64,000 bases of DNA from Lepisosteus oculatus (taxonomy: Eukaryota > Chordata > Actinopteri > Semionotiformes > Lepisosteidae): positions 294,501 to 358,500 of the forward strand of contig NW_027168394.1 in assembly GCF_040954835.1 (NCBI RefSeq), read 5' to 3'. The translations under genes were made by a program, and so were the position numbers. The notes beneath the pieces are model-generated. The model worked only from the letters and a program-made list of their open reading frames with translations, did no database searches and was not told the origin of the DNA. Positions 10,574 through 22,868 of the stretch are shown here, in pieces; position 1 is the first letter of the stretch, and each line of letters begins with the position of its first letter.

Positions 10574-11381
10574 TTAGATTTATTTATAAAGCATAAGCAA
10601 TCATTTATTACATTAATATATGTGAAAATAACATTTTAGTATCATACGTTTAGTATATTTAGTCCCTAATGCTGAAAGAAATGATCATAGAACATGACAT
10701 CTAACCTTACCTGCTGTGTTTTTAATCCCTATTGCTCAATGCACGGTGAAAGCATTGCATACATATGTCTGACAATGAGGAATGGGCCCCTGAGACAGTC
10801 ATTTGCCTGTTTCACAAATGATCGTATTTTACTAGAGATTCTGTTTGGGATTCAGATGTGCATTCGGACAGCAATCCCTTTCAAGAAATGATACGTTCTG
10901 GATGAGGTCAAAGGTGCTGGAACACTGTATTTAGGATGTGTTTGCAGAGACTGTGTGTCTCCTGCTTCAACGCAGTGAGAAATAGATGTGCTCCTGTAAT
11001 TCATTGGTACATGCCCAGGGCAGTAAGCAGTCTGAGAATTTATTTCCAGACGGCATAGAGCAGTGAAGCAGTGAAGTAGTGCCACACACTGGATCATTAT
11101 ATTATTAGAATCTATTCTACTTAAATTATTACATTATACACAATTTGAGTTCATTTTAAAAAGTAAAAGGTAATGAAAGGAATGCATTTTTAAAAGAAAG
11201 ATAATACCGATATGCATGTGATAATCTTCCTTATATCATGTAGTGCGTCATTTGGACACTTTGTGGGATTGAAATACAAAGAAAATCATGTTCTATGGTA
11301 CAAGATAAATACAAAACTTAAGCTTTTATTTTAATTAGATTTGTTTATAAAGCATAAGCAATCATTTATTATATTAATATA
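10574..11381 (+). repeat. Satellite-like repeat S
   Basis: An AT-rich repeat of about 480 bp with landmarks ctattgctcaatgcac, tttgcctgtttcacaaatga and gagattctgtttggga. It recurs at 24344-25290, 30490-31560, 33736-35271, 36752-37700 and 39240-40240, in both orientations. A 65-codon open frame recurs in several copies but shows no protein family and probably reflects repeat identity only. An extra 140-bp subrepeat (gacactttgtggg) lies just before the LTR. Confidence 0.75.
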
Positions 11382-11385
11382 TGTG

Positions 11386-12872
11386 TGTAGCGGCGAGGCT
11401 TATTAATAAGGCAGAATTAAGTGTTCTGAGCCTTCCCAAATGAGGCCCCATTTCTCTGTTCATCTCTCTGGTGCAGCCACAGAGAGACTATTCATGCAGG
11501 GTGATTTAAGGTCCTAGGACAGCTCCCAAAGGGGGATGCACTTAGCTTAGCCTGGCTATCATGATCAATGGTCATCCATTGGCGCCTATCTGTCTAGGGA
11601 GTGCCAGTTGGACATCTGGACTGCATTACTAAGTGTCAGGACTAAGTGACTCATATCTCACCTTGATCAATCAATCAGGGACTGGTAGGGCCGAGTAACC
11701 CACGTGGGACTCTGATGCCCATGGAACTTTCAGCCAATCAATGAGCTGAAGTTCCTCCAGGTAAAAACAGGCAACACAGAGAGCCTGTGAGATTCAGTAA
11801 GATTCAGAAGGGAGGATTCAGAGGATTCTGTGGACAATTCTAAAGGGAATTCAAAGGAGAATTCCAGGGCAGGACGGCCCAGGAGCAGAAGGCTCCCAAG
11901 GGCAGGACATTCTCGCAGCGCGCCTCCTGACCATCCTGAGACTCAGCCCGGACAACCACGGAACGGCCAGTGTGTCCGAGTGCCAGAACTTTCCTTTGTT
12001 CTAAGAGTCTAGAGCGGAGGTTGCCAGAGAATAACCAGAGGATCCACCCGAGGTTAGCACCAGCAGCAGGCCTCGTGAACAGGTCGGAACTGTGGACAGC
12101 TGAATCACTATTCAGAACTAGCTCTTCATCAGAAACGAACCGGTCCTCTTCCTGACTTGCTCGGACCCACAGTCATCTTTTCTCCTGTGCACAAACTTTG
12201 CTAGTTAAAGCCAACACTAACTAGCCGGTCAGTGAGCATCAGCAGCGCACCGTCGCAAGCCGCACAGCACAGCCTGGCACGGAGCCAGAGAGCGCGGATT
12301 GGACAGCAACAGCCTGCAACTGTTTCTTTGTGCCCGCAGGAAGATCTGAATCCCCAAAGATTGGATGAGTATTCAACTTCAATGCATTACAGCTCGAGAA
12401 TTCAATTGTTATCCCAACCAGTTGATATCAATTTAATTCCTAAGAGTTATGTACTTGTTTGAGTATCTAATGTAGAAGTTATAACCAAGTTCATTAACGA
12501 AACGGTCTTAATGAAATATATACTGAACGTATGTCCTCTTGATATGTGTAACACTTCGTAACTGACTGAATATATATCTTTTGTATTCTGATAACGCTCT
12601 CGATAAGATCTGTTAGGTTTACATGCATATTTTATGTATTAATAAATGTATCCTCGTGTATTAGTACCTGTGTGTGCGCGTTGTTTGAGTTATGTCGCAT
12701 GGTTGGATTCTAAAGCCATCAAAAGAATCAACTTTGTGATTTACTGCTACAATTAATAATTGTCTCAGTAAATGCCCAAACCCTACAGAACTGGTGCCTT
12801 CAGAGAGCCACTACATTTAATTTTGCTATGGCAACATTACATATTTGGCGTCCCTGAGCCGGTTTTCTTACA
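11386..12872 (+). repeat. LTR 1 (5' LTR)
   Basis: This long terminal repeat runs tgtagcggcgagg to ttcttaca. It carries the 5'-type alleles at all ten positions that separate the LTR copies, plus three private changes. A second PBS-like word (tggcgtccctgagc) lies inside its 3' end, just before the true primer site. Confidence 0.9.
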
Positions 12873-15800
12873 TTATTTGGCGTCCCTGGGTGGGCGTGGC
12901 AAGACTGAAATGAGTCAACCAAGCGGAATAATTCAATATAAAACGCCGCTGGTTTCATACACAACAATACGGTGTGCTGAAAGCCGAAAGAAAAAAAAGT
13001 TCCCCTTGCTCTTTAAGCAGTGCTTGATTGTTTTGTGATCTTTTGCGATCTACCGGGTTGATTGCATACTTGATCTTGTGGTTTTCTGTGGTAAAACTAT
13101 GATTTCGTACTTAAAAGTAATACTCTTTAAGTTTAACGATGGTTGCTAAAAGGTCTGAATTCGAGTCGCTATTTAGCACTCTCTCTAGCAGCGACAGGTC
13201 TGACCACGATCTCTTCCATATCTCCGTCAGCGGAGAAGCTAGAAGGATAAATCTCCATTCTCTGAGAGAGCTAGCGAAGGACATAGAGAGATTTGACCCC
13301 GCAGTGTCAGAGAATAATATCGAGAGTTATATTCAGGACCTCAGGTATACCCTGCAGTATCTGCCAAACGCCACAGAACAGGAGAAAGTGTTTCTGGTCA
13401 GGAAAACTACCAGCAGAGCTGTACATGAGTGGATGGCTAGGCAGAAGAAAGAAGTCTGTTATGATTTTGAGAAGCTTTGTCAAGCACTTATTGAAGAATA
13501 AAGTGCGTTTATTGACCCGACTGCTGCGATAGCCGCCGCTCTTAACATTAAGCACGAGAGAGCAGAGTCCCCTCGCGAATATTACGAGAGACTTAGACGA
13601 ACTTATTTTGCAGGGCGAAATGATGAGGGTTGCGAAGAGAACACACATTTCAAGGGTTTATTCATTGCGAATCTCCACCCGTCAGTCAGAAAGATGATCT
13701 TAATGCATACAGATGCACAGACCATGAAAATGACTGATATTAAGAGATTCGTGCAGAAAGCCTGGGAGTATGATGTCCAAAGTCGCTCTGAGCAAAAAGC
13801 TGTTAAAGTGACTGTGTTTGCCGTCAGAGCCAGCAGGGTTAATTCCCCCCTGCTCGAAGGAGCACAGGCTCCTGAGCTGGCTAAGCCCCGTTCCAAAGCA
13901 TGCACACAGGACTGCACCCAGCGTCCTAAGTGCCATGAGAACACCGGGGGAGGGAAAGGGCTAGATAAAGCTGAACAAAAGGATTCAGTAGCCGCCCACC
14001 TGGCCAGGCTTGAACAAGCTTTATTAGGACAGGGACAACCGCTCCCCAAGGCTGCCGGAAGCGTGAATGAGCTGATACTCTCCACTGGAGGAGGCGGAGA
14101 CCCGCCCCCTCTCCCTCCCTCAGTCTATCTGATTGAGCGGAAGGGTTCCTGCCTGGATGAATTCAGCCACTCCCAAGTCAGTGCTGACTCCACCCCTGAA
14201 GTCACAGAGCAGGCAGTAAAACACAGAGGAAAAGCAAGTAGCTTTTACCTCAAAGCTGCCATGGGAGATGTCTTACACAGTGAGACACTGATTGACACTG
14301 AGGTTGAAAGGTGTTTGATGTCACACGGCAAGCTCAAACGGGTTGAAAAAGAAAAGGGCATGCGACTCAGAGAGGAACCTTTGGTGGATCACCAGAAAGG
14401 CAAAGTGTGGAAACAGGTCAAGGCTCCTAAGCCTTCTGTACAGAAGGAAAGGGGGGCCAAGAGGCAGACTGTGCTCACACAGTGCCCACCGAACACATAA
14501 GCCTATGTGGAGATTCCTTCTGTTCCCTCTGGACAAGAAATAAAAATATTTCCTTGTTCCCCGGATATACAGGGAAGTCGTGTCCCGGCCAAGGTCCCAA
14601 CAGCCTCCATGCCACAGGAGCGGTGCTCCAAGCAGCCGCCTGATCCACCAGGTAAAGCACACACCTTTTACATCCCTAAAGAGGAGCAGATCTCCCCACC
14701 TGGCGATGAAAAGGAGCTTTCCCTGTGCACCCTGGCACCCAAGAGGGGTCAGGAACACCACCCTGCAGTGGTGGAAGGGATCCAGATGGCAGGAGAGCAG
14801 GTTGGTGATGTAGCCCTCACCCTTAGCCCTGAGAGGTCCTCTATTAGTGAGGATCTGCTTGAGCAGCTGTCACAGGGCCACCGCCAGGTGCCCCTGGTGC
14901 AACATTCACAGGTTAGACAGGAGGCCCAGCTGGACGCTGAGACTACTGCACTGTGGACACACCTGATCCCAGATGCCGATTCCCTCTGCTGTGACCCAGG
15001 GAACCTGCAGTCAGGTAACATTATTTCTCACAACTACCAGGTAGTGAGTGAGACTGACCTGATTGTTCCTGCCTCAACGGCAGGGTTGCCAACACACCCA
15101 GTCCCCCAGAAGGGACAGGGAATGAAAGCCGAGCCGGGTTTCTTACAGCCACCAGCTCAGTCTGTCAGTCTGAGTCTGACCAACAGTGGTTCAGCCAGAC
15201 TGGAGCTGGATGGTCAAGTCACCCGCCTGCCAGTGCAGGACATCGCAAAGAGGGGTGTCAGAATCCCCGCCTGCACTGACATGGGCCTGGTGAGTGATAG
15301 TAAGTTCAAAGACAGTGAACTAGCTATCCCAGTACTGGGGCAGCTCCCCGAACCCCTAGCAAGGGAAGGGGGGAGTGAGCAGGTGTCCTACACCCAAGCC
15401 CAGCGAACGATTGTAAACATGCCGATAGAGGGATTCCTCAATCAGGAAGTGTGCAGGGTGGACCTGAACAGTGAGAATGGGGTAACAATCCCAGATCACT
15501 CAGGTGCTCCAGATGACCACTCAGCCGAGGGTCAGGCATGCTCCACCGCTGCACCGCCCCCTGCAGGGTTCCTAGAGCACAGGCATGAACAAATCGAAAA
15601 AGCAGATGCCCTGGAAAAGGAGGAGCAGCATCAGCAGCTGCGTCAGATCTCCCCATATTTCCAGGATGTTGGTGCCCAAGATGCCACAGGGCATACTGAG
15701 AAAGACACCATGTACACGCTGCGCCAGCTTAGAAAGGCGACAGTCATTCAGAAGGAGATGACTGGGATCAGCCACCCGAAAAGACTTTTGGGAGGACTGA

Positions 15801-17125
15801 TTGCTGCCGCCACTGTTGCACGTTTGCTTTTTTCTGGTAGGTTTGTGTGCTACTGGCACTCTCACCCTGACTGCCCCAAGAAGGCAGGGGTCAGAGATGC
15901 CGGAGGGTAGTGACAGACTGTATCGACAGCAGCAAAAGTTGGAAAGCTTAGGGAAAACCCTACAGGCAATTTCCTATGCAACAGGGTTAAACCTTATTCC
16001 CCAACCAGTGGACATGATTGTTGGTGTTATACAGTGGGTTTATGCTTGTGTGCAACAGGCCAGAATGTTGACACAAGACCTATTAAGGGAGCTTAGTGCC
16101 ACTGTAGCCAGTCTAACCACGGCACGATTCCCAACCCACTTGATTCCACTCTTCTCAGTAGAGGAGTATGTGACATTAACCCCATCGCTCATAGCTCACC
16201 CAGAAGGCAATCCAAGATTGAATTTGGTTCCAAATCTTGAGATGGGTATGGCTACCAAAGCTATCCATTGGCTGTGTCTAAACGATTCACCAATGAAGGG
16301 TGTAAAGCTACTATCGAGCAGAGGGAGGTTAATGAACCCCATGAAGAGCAGGTAGGAAGTAAATGGCTGGTCAGCACACCACATTTAACTGACACTATGA
16401 CTTGTGACAGGCATGATACAGCTACCACAATGCAGCTACCTAATCAAACAGTTTTCCTGCAAGTTCCCGAGGAGGCCATAGTACAGCATGGTAACTTAAC
16501 ACTGTACGGTCTGGAACCAGACAACATAAGACCAAACTTGAGGTCATGGATGCCTTCAGGTGCCACACTATTGAATTGGATAGAAATCCAAGAAACAGTA
16601 AGCCCTGAAGAGGTACAGGTAGTTAGTTTGCTTTAATGGAACAAACCTCCAAACCACCCTAGCAGATACCCAACACAGGTGTTGTGGTTTATCGCGGGGC
16701 TGGGAACAGGAACTGGTTATATTTTAACACTGCTGCTGGGAAGCTGGATCATGACTGACAGTGTACTCTGAATGCTGTACTCTTGCATCAAAATGTAATC
16801 TGGGTAGCATGAATGAGTCAAAGGTAGCATGTCAAAAGAAAGGAAGTGATTTCTCCCCAAATATCTACTACAGAGGTATCAGATATTGACAGTGAACTTC
16901 CTGATGTGTAATTCCTAGACCTAGATAATGTCTCCTACCGTGTTTATACATACTCCAGATGTTATTCATCCTGTTTGTATCCAACACTGGTTCCGGTATG
17001 AATTCTCGAGGAGTAATGTGGACATTTAAGATTAATGTTCTAATGGCAAGGGACATCACTTAACTCTGTTTTGTTTTGAAGGCAACAACGCCTCAGGACC
17101 TCGTGACCTTCAAAAAGGGGGGATA
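12873..17125 (+). other. ERV internal region, first copy (gag-like and env-like parts)
   Basis: Primer binding site at 12878-12895 (tggcgtccctgggtgggc), the complement of a tRNA-Asn 3' end. A capsid-like gag region starts at about 13139 (residues such as [20 protein letters not shown]). A long Pro/Gln-rich frame of unknown function occupies about 14507-15910, where pol would be expected. An env-like region with hydrophobic segments follows from about 15801, and a polypurine tract lies at 17112-17125. It is a broken fossil, and the assignments to gag and env are by general resemblance only. Confidence 0.6.
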
Positions 17126-18615
17126 TGTAGCGGCGAGGCTTATTAATAAGGCAGAATTAAGTGTTCTGAGCCTTCCCAAATGAGGCCCCATTTCTCTGTT
17201 CATCTCTGTGGTGCAGCCACAGAGAAACTGTTCTGCAGGGTGATTTAAGGTCCTAGGACAGCTCCCAAAGGGGGATGCACTTAGCTAAGCCTGGCTATCA
17301 TGATCAATGGTCATCCATTGGCGCCTATCTGTCTAGGGAGTGCCAGTTGGACATCTGGACTGCATTACTAAGTGTCAGGACTAAGTGACTCATATCTCAC
17401 CTTGATCAATCAATCAGGGACTGGTAGGGCCGAGTAACCCACGTGGGACTCTGATGCCTATGGAACTTTCAGCCAATCAATGAGCTGAAGTTCCTCCAGG
17501 TAAAAACAGGCAACACAGAGAGCCTGTGAGATTCAGTAAGATTCAGAAGGGAGGATTCAGAGGATTCTGTGGACAATTCTAAAGGGAATTCAAAGGAGAA
17601 TTCCAGAGCAGGACGGCCCAGGAGCAGAAGGCTCCCAAGGGCAGGACATTCTCGCAGCACGCCTCCTGACCATCCTGAGACTCAGCCCGGACAACCACGG
17701 AACGGCCAGTGTGTCCGAGTGCCAGAACTTTCCTTTGTTCTAAGAGTCTAGAGCGGAGGTTGCCAGAGAATAACCAGAGGATCCACCCGAGGTTAGCACC
17801 AGCAGCAGGCCTGCCTTGTGAACAGGTCGGAACTGTGGACAGCTGAATCACTATTCAGAACTAGCTCTTCATCAGAAACGAACCGGTCCTCTTCCTGACT
17901 TGCTCGGACCCACAGTCATCTTTTCTCCTGTGCACAAACTTTGCTAGTTAAAGCCAACACTAACTAGCCGGTCAGTGAGCATCAGCAGCGCACCGTCGCA
18001 AGCCGCACAGCACAGCCTGGCACGGAGCCAGAGAGCGCGGATTGGACAGCAACAGCCTGCAACTGTTTCTTTGTGCCCGCAGGAAGATCTGAATCCCCAA
18101 AGATTGGATGAGTATTCAACTTCAATGCATTACAGCTCGAGAATTCAATTGTTATCCCAACCAGTTGATATCAATTTAATTCCTAAGAGTTATGTACTTG
18201 TTTGAGTATCTAATGTAGAAGTTATAACCAAGTTCATTAACGAAACGGTCTTAATGAAATATATACTGAACGTATGTCCTCTTGATATGTGTAACACTTC
18301 GTAACTGACTGAATATATATCTTTTGTATTCTGATAACGCTCTCGATAAGATCTGTTAGGTTTACATGCATATTTTATGTATTAATAAATGTATCCTCGT
18401 GTATTAGTACCTGTGTGTGCGCGTTGTTTGAGTTATGTCGCATGGTTGGATTCTAAAGCCATCAAAAGAATCAACTTTGTGATTTACTGCTACAATTAAT
18501 AATTGTCTCAGTAAATGCCCAAACCCTACAGAACTGGTGCCTTCAGAGAGCCACTACATTTAATTTTGCTATGGCAACATTACATATTTGGCGTCCCTGA
18601 GCCGGTTTTCTTACA
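17126..18615 (+). repeat. LTR 2 (shared middle LTR, chimeric)
   Basis: It serves as 3' LTR of the first unit and 5' LTR of the second. Its first about 690 bp carry LTR3-type alleles and its remainder LTR1-type alleles, with the switch between 17821 and 17904. It includes the 14-bp segment absent from LTR3. This is the expected product of unequal exchange between the 5' and 3' LTRs. Confidence 0.88.
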
Positions 18616-21600
18616 TTATTTGGCGTCCCTGGGTGGGCGTGGCAAGACTGAAATGAGTCAACCAAGCGGAATAATTCAATATAAAACGCCGCTGGTTTCA
18701 TACACAACAATACGGTGTGCTGAAAGCCGAAAGAAAAAAAAGTTCCCCTTGCTCTTTAAGCAGTGCTTGATTGTTTTGTGATCTTTTGCGATCTACCGGG
18801 TTGATTGCATACTTGATCTTGTGGTTTTCTGTGGTAAAACTATGATTTCGTACTTAAAAGTAATACTCTTTAAGTTTAACGATGGTTGCTAAAAGGTCTG
18901 AATTCGAGTCGCTATTTAGCACTCTCTCTAGCAGCGACAGGTCTGACCACGATCTCTTCCATATCTCCGTCAGCGGAGAAGCTAGAAGGATAAATCTCCA
19001 TTCTCTGAGAGAGCTAGCGAAGGACATAGAGAGATTTGACCCCGCAGTGTCAGAGAATAATATCGAGAGTTATATTCAGGACCTCAGGTATACCCTGCAG
19101 TATCTGCCAAACGCCACAGAACAGGAGAAAGTGTTTCTGGTCAGGAAAACTACCAGCAGAGCTGTACATGAGTGGATGGCTAGGCAGAAGAAAGAAGTCT
19201 GTTATGATTTTGAGAAGCTTTGTCAAGCACTTATTGAAGAATAAAGTGCGTTTATTGACCCGACTGCTGCGATAGCCGCCGCTCTTAACATTAAGCACGA
19301 GAGAGCAGAGTCCCCTCGCGAATATTACGAGAGACTTAGACGAACTTATTTTGCAGGGCGAAATGATGAGGGTTGCGAAGAGAACACACATTTCAAGGGT
19401 TTATTCATTGCGAATCTCCACCCGTCAGTCAGAAAGATGATCTTAATGCATACAGATGCACAGACCATGAAAATGACTGATATTAAGAGATTCGTGCAGA
19501 AAGCCTGGGAGTATGATGTCCAAAGTCGCTCTGAGCAAAAAGCTGTTAAAGTGACTGTGTTTGCCGTCAGAGCCAGCAGGGTTAATTCCCCCCTGCTCGA
19601 AGGAGCACAGGCTCCTGAGCTGGCTAAGCCCCGTTCCAAAGCATGCACACAGGACTGCACCCAGCGTCCTAAGTGCCATGAGAACACCGGGGGAGGGAAA
19701 GGGCTAGATAAAGCTGAACAAAAGGATTCAGTAGCCGCCCACCTGGCCAGGCTTGAACAAGCTTTATTAGGACAGGGACAACCGCTCCCCAAGGCTGCCG
19801 GAAGCGTGAATGAGCTGATACTCTCCACTGGAGGAGGCGGAGACCCGCCCCCTCTCCCTCCCTCAGTCTATCTGATTGAGCGGAAGGGTTCCTGCCTGGA
19901 TGAATTCAGCCACTCCCAAGTCAGTGCTGACTCCACCCCTGAAGTCACAGAGCAGGCAGTAAAACACAGAGGAAAAGCAAGTAGCTTTTACCTCAAAGCT
20001 GCCATGGGAGATGTCTTACACAGTGAGACACTGATTGACACTGAGGTTGAAAGGTGTTTGATGTCACACGGCAAGCTCAAACGGGTTGAAAAAGAAAAGG
20101 GCATGCGACTCAGAGAGGAACCTTTGGTGGATCACCAGAAAGGCAAAGTGTGGAAACAGGTCAAGGCTCCTAAGCCTTCTGTACAGAAGGAAAGGGGGGC
20201 CTAGAGGCAGACTGTGCTCACACAGTGCCCACCGAACACATAAGCCTATGTGGAGATTCCTTCTGTTCCCTCTGGACAAGAAATAAAAATATTTCCTTGT
20301 TCCCCGGATATACAGGGAAGTCGTGTCCCGGCCAAGGTCCCAACAGCCTCCATGCCACAGGAGCGGTGCTCCAAGCAGCCGCCTGATCCACCAGGTAAAG
20401 CACACACCTTTTACATCCCTAAAGAGGAGCAGATCTCCCCACCTGGCGATGAAAAGGAGCTTTCCCTGTGCACCCTGGCACCCAAGAGGGGTCAGGAACA
20501 CCACCCTGCAGTGGTGGAAGGGATCCAGATGGCAGGAGAGCAGGTTGGTGATGTAGCCCTCACCCTTAGCCCTGAGAGGTCCTCTATTAGTGAGGATCTG
20601 CTTGAGCAGCTGTCACAGGGCCACCGCCAGGTGCCCCTGGTGCAACATTCACAGGTTAGACAGGAGGCCCAGCTGGACGCTGAGACTACTGCACTGTGGA
20701 CACACCTGATCCCAGATGCCGATTCCCTCTGCTGTGACCCAGGGAACCTGCAGTCAGGTAACATTATTTCTCACAACTACCAGGTAGTGAGTGAGACTGA
20801 CCTGATTGTTCCTGCCTCAACGGCAGGGTTGCCAACACACCCAGTCCCCCAGAAGGGACAGGGAATGAAAGCCGAGCCGGGTTTCTTACAGCCACCAGCT
20901 CAGTCTGTCAGTCTGAGTCTGACCAACAGTGGTTCAGCCAGACTGGAGCTGGATGGTCAAGTCACCCGCCTGCCAGTGCAGGACATCGCAAAGAGGGGTG
21001 TCAGAATCCCCGCCTGCACTGACATGGGCCTGGTGAGTGATAGTAAGTTCAAAGACAGTGAACTAGCTATCCCAGTACTGGGGCAGCTCCCCGAACCCCT
21101 AGCAAGGGAAGGGGGGAGTGAGCAGGTGTCCTACACCCAAGCCCAGCGAACGATTGTAAACATGCCGATAGAGGGATTCCTCAATCAGGAAGTGTGCAGG
21201 GTGGACCTGAACAGTGAGAATGGGGTAACAATCCCAGATCACTCAGGTGCTCCAGATGACCACTCAGCCGAGGGTCAGGCATGCTCCACCGCTGCACCGC
21301 CCCCTGCAGGGTTCCTAGAGCACAGGCATGAACAAATCGAAAAAGCAGATGCCCTGGAAAAGGAGGAGCAGCATCAGCAGCTGCGTCAGATCTCCCCATA
21401 TTTCCAGGATGTTGGTGCCCAAGATGCCACAGGGCATACTGAGAAAGACACCATGTACACGCTGCGCCAGCTTAGAAAGGCGACAGTCATTCAGAAGGAG
21501 ATGAATGGGATCAGCCACCCGAAAAGACTTTTGGGAGGACTGATTGCTGCCGCCACTGTTGCACGTTTGCTTTTTTCTGGTAGGTTTGTGTGCTACTGGC

Positions 21601-22868
21601 ACTCTCACCCTGACTGCCCCAAGAAGGCAGGGGTCAGAGATGCCGGAGGGTAGTGACAGACTGTATCGACAGCAGCAAAAGTTGGAAAGCTTAGGGAAAA
21701 CCCTACAGGCAATTTCCTATGCAACAGGGTTAAACCTTATTCCCCAACCAGTGGACATGATTGTTGGTGTTATACAGTGGGTTTATGCTTGTGTGCAACA
21801 GGCCAGAATGTTGACACAAGACCTATTAAGGGAGCTTAGTGCCACTGTAGCCAGTCTAACCACGGCACGATTCCCAACCCACTTGATTCCACTCTTCTCA
21901 GTAGAGGAGTATGTGACATTAACCCCATCGCTCATAGCTCACCCAGAAGGCAATCCAAGATTGAATTTGGTTCCAAATCTTGAGATGGGTATGGCTACCA
22001 AAGCTATCCATTGGCTGTGTCTAAACGATTCACCAATGAAGGGTGTAAAGCTACTATCGAGCAGAGGGAGGTTAATGAACCCCATGAAGAGCAGGTAGGA
22101 AGTAAATGGCTGGTCAGCACACCACATTTAACTGACACTATGACTTGTGACAGGCATGATACAGCTACCACAATGCAGCTACCTAATCAAACAGTTTTCC
22201 TGCAAGTTCCCGAGGAGGCCATAGTACAGCATGGTAACTTAACACTGTACGGTCTGGAACCAGACAACATAAGACCAAACTTGAGGTCATGGATGCCTTC
22301 AGGTGCCACACTATTGAATTGGATAGAAATCCAAGAAACAGTAAGCCCTGAAGAGGTACAGGTAGTTAGTTTGCTTTAATGGAACAAACCTCCAAACCAC
22401 CCTAGCAGATACCCAACACAGGTGTTGTGGTTTATCGCGGGGCTGGGAACAGGAACTGGTTATATTTTAACACTGCTGCTGGGAAGCTGGATCATGACTG
22501 ACAGTGTACTCTGAATGCTGTACTCTTGCATCAAAATGTAATCTGGGTAGCATGAATGAGTCAAAGGTAGCATGTCAAAAGAAAGGAAGTGATTTCTCCC
22601 CAAATATCTACTACAGAGGTATCAGATATTGACAGTGAACTTCCTGATGTGTAATTCCTAGACCTAGATAATGTCTCCTACCGTGTTTATACATACTCCA
22701 GATGTTATTCATCCTGTTTGTATCCAACACTGGTTCCGGTATGAATTCTCGAGGAGTAATGTGGACATTTAAGATTAATGTTCTAATGGCAAGGGACATC
22801 ACTTAACTCTGTTTTGTTTTGAAGGCAACAACGCCTCAGGACCTCGTGACCTTCAAAAAGGGGGGATA
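18616..22868 (+). other. ERV internal region, second copy
   Basis: A repeat of 12873-17125 with the same length; I noticed only about two base differences over 4.25 kb. It has the same parts: tRNA-Asn primer site at 18621-18638, gag-like, unknown central frame, env-like, and a polypurine tract at 22855-22868. The near identity shows that the tandem duplication is far younger than the integration itself. Confidence 0.75.

Noticed and set aside
10694-10891. A 65-codon frame recurring in several satellite S copies
   Set aside because: The copies share the frame because the repeats are nearly identical. There is no domain, no start context shared with a promoter, and the frame is broken in the more diverged copies.
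14507-15910. A 467-codon frame that could be taken for a host gene
   Set aside because: It lies inside the ERV internal region and is duplicated with it, so it is treated as part of the fossil element.
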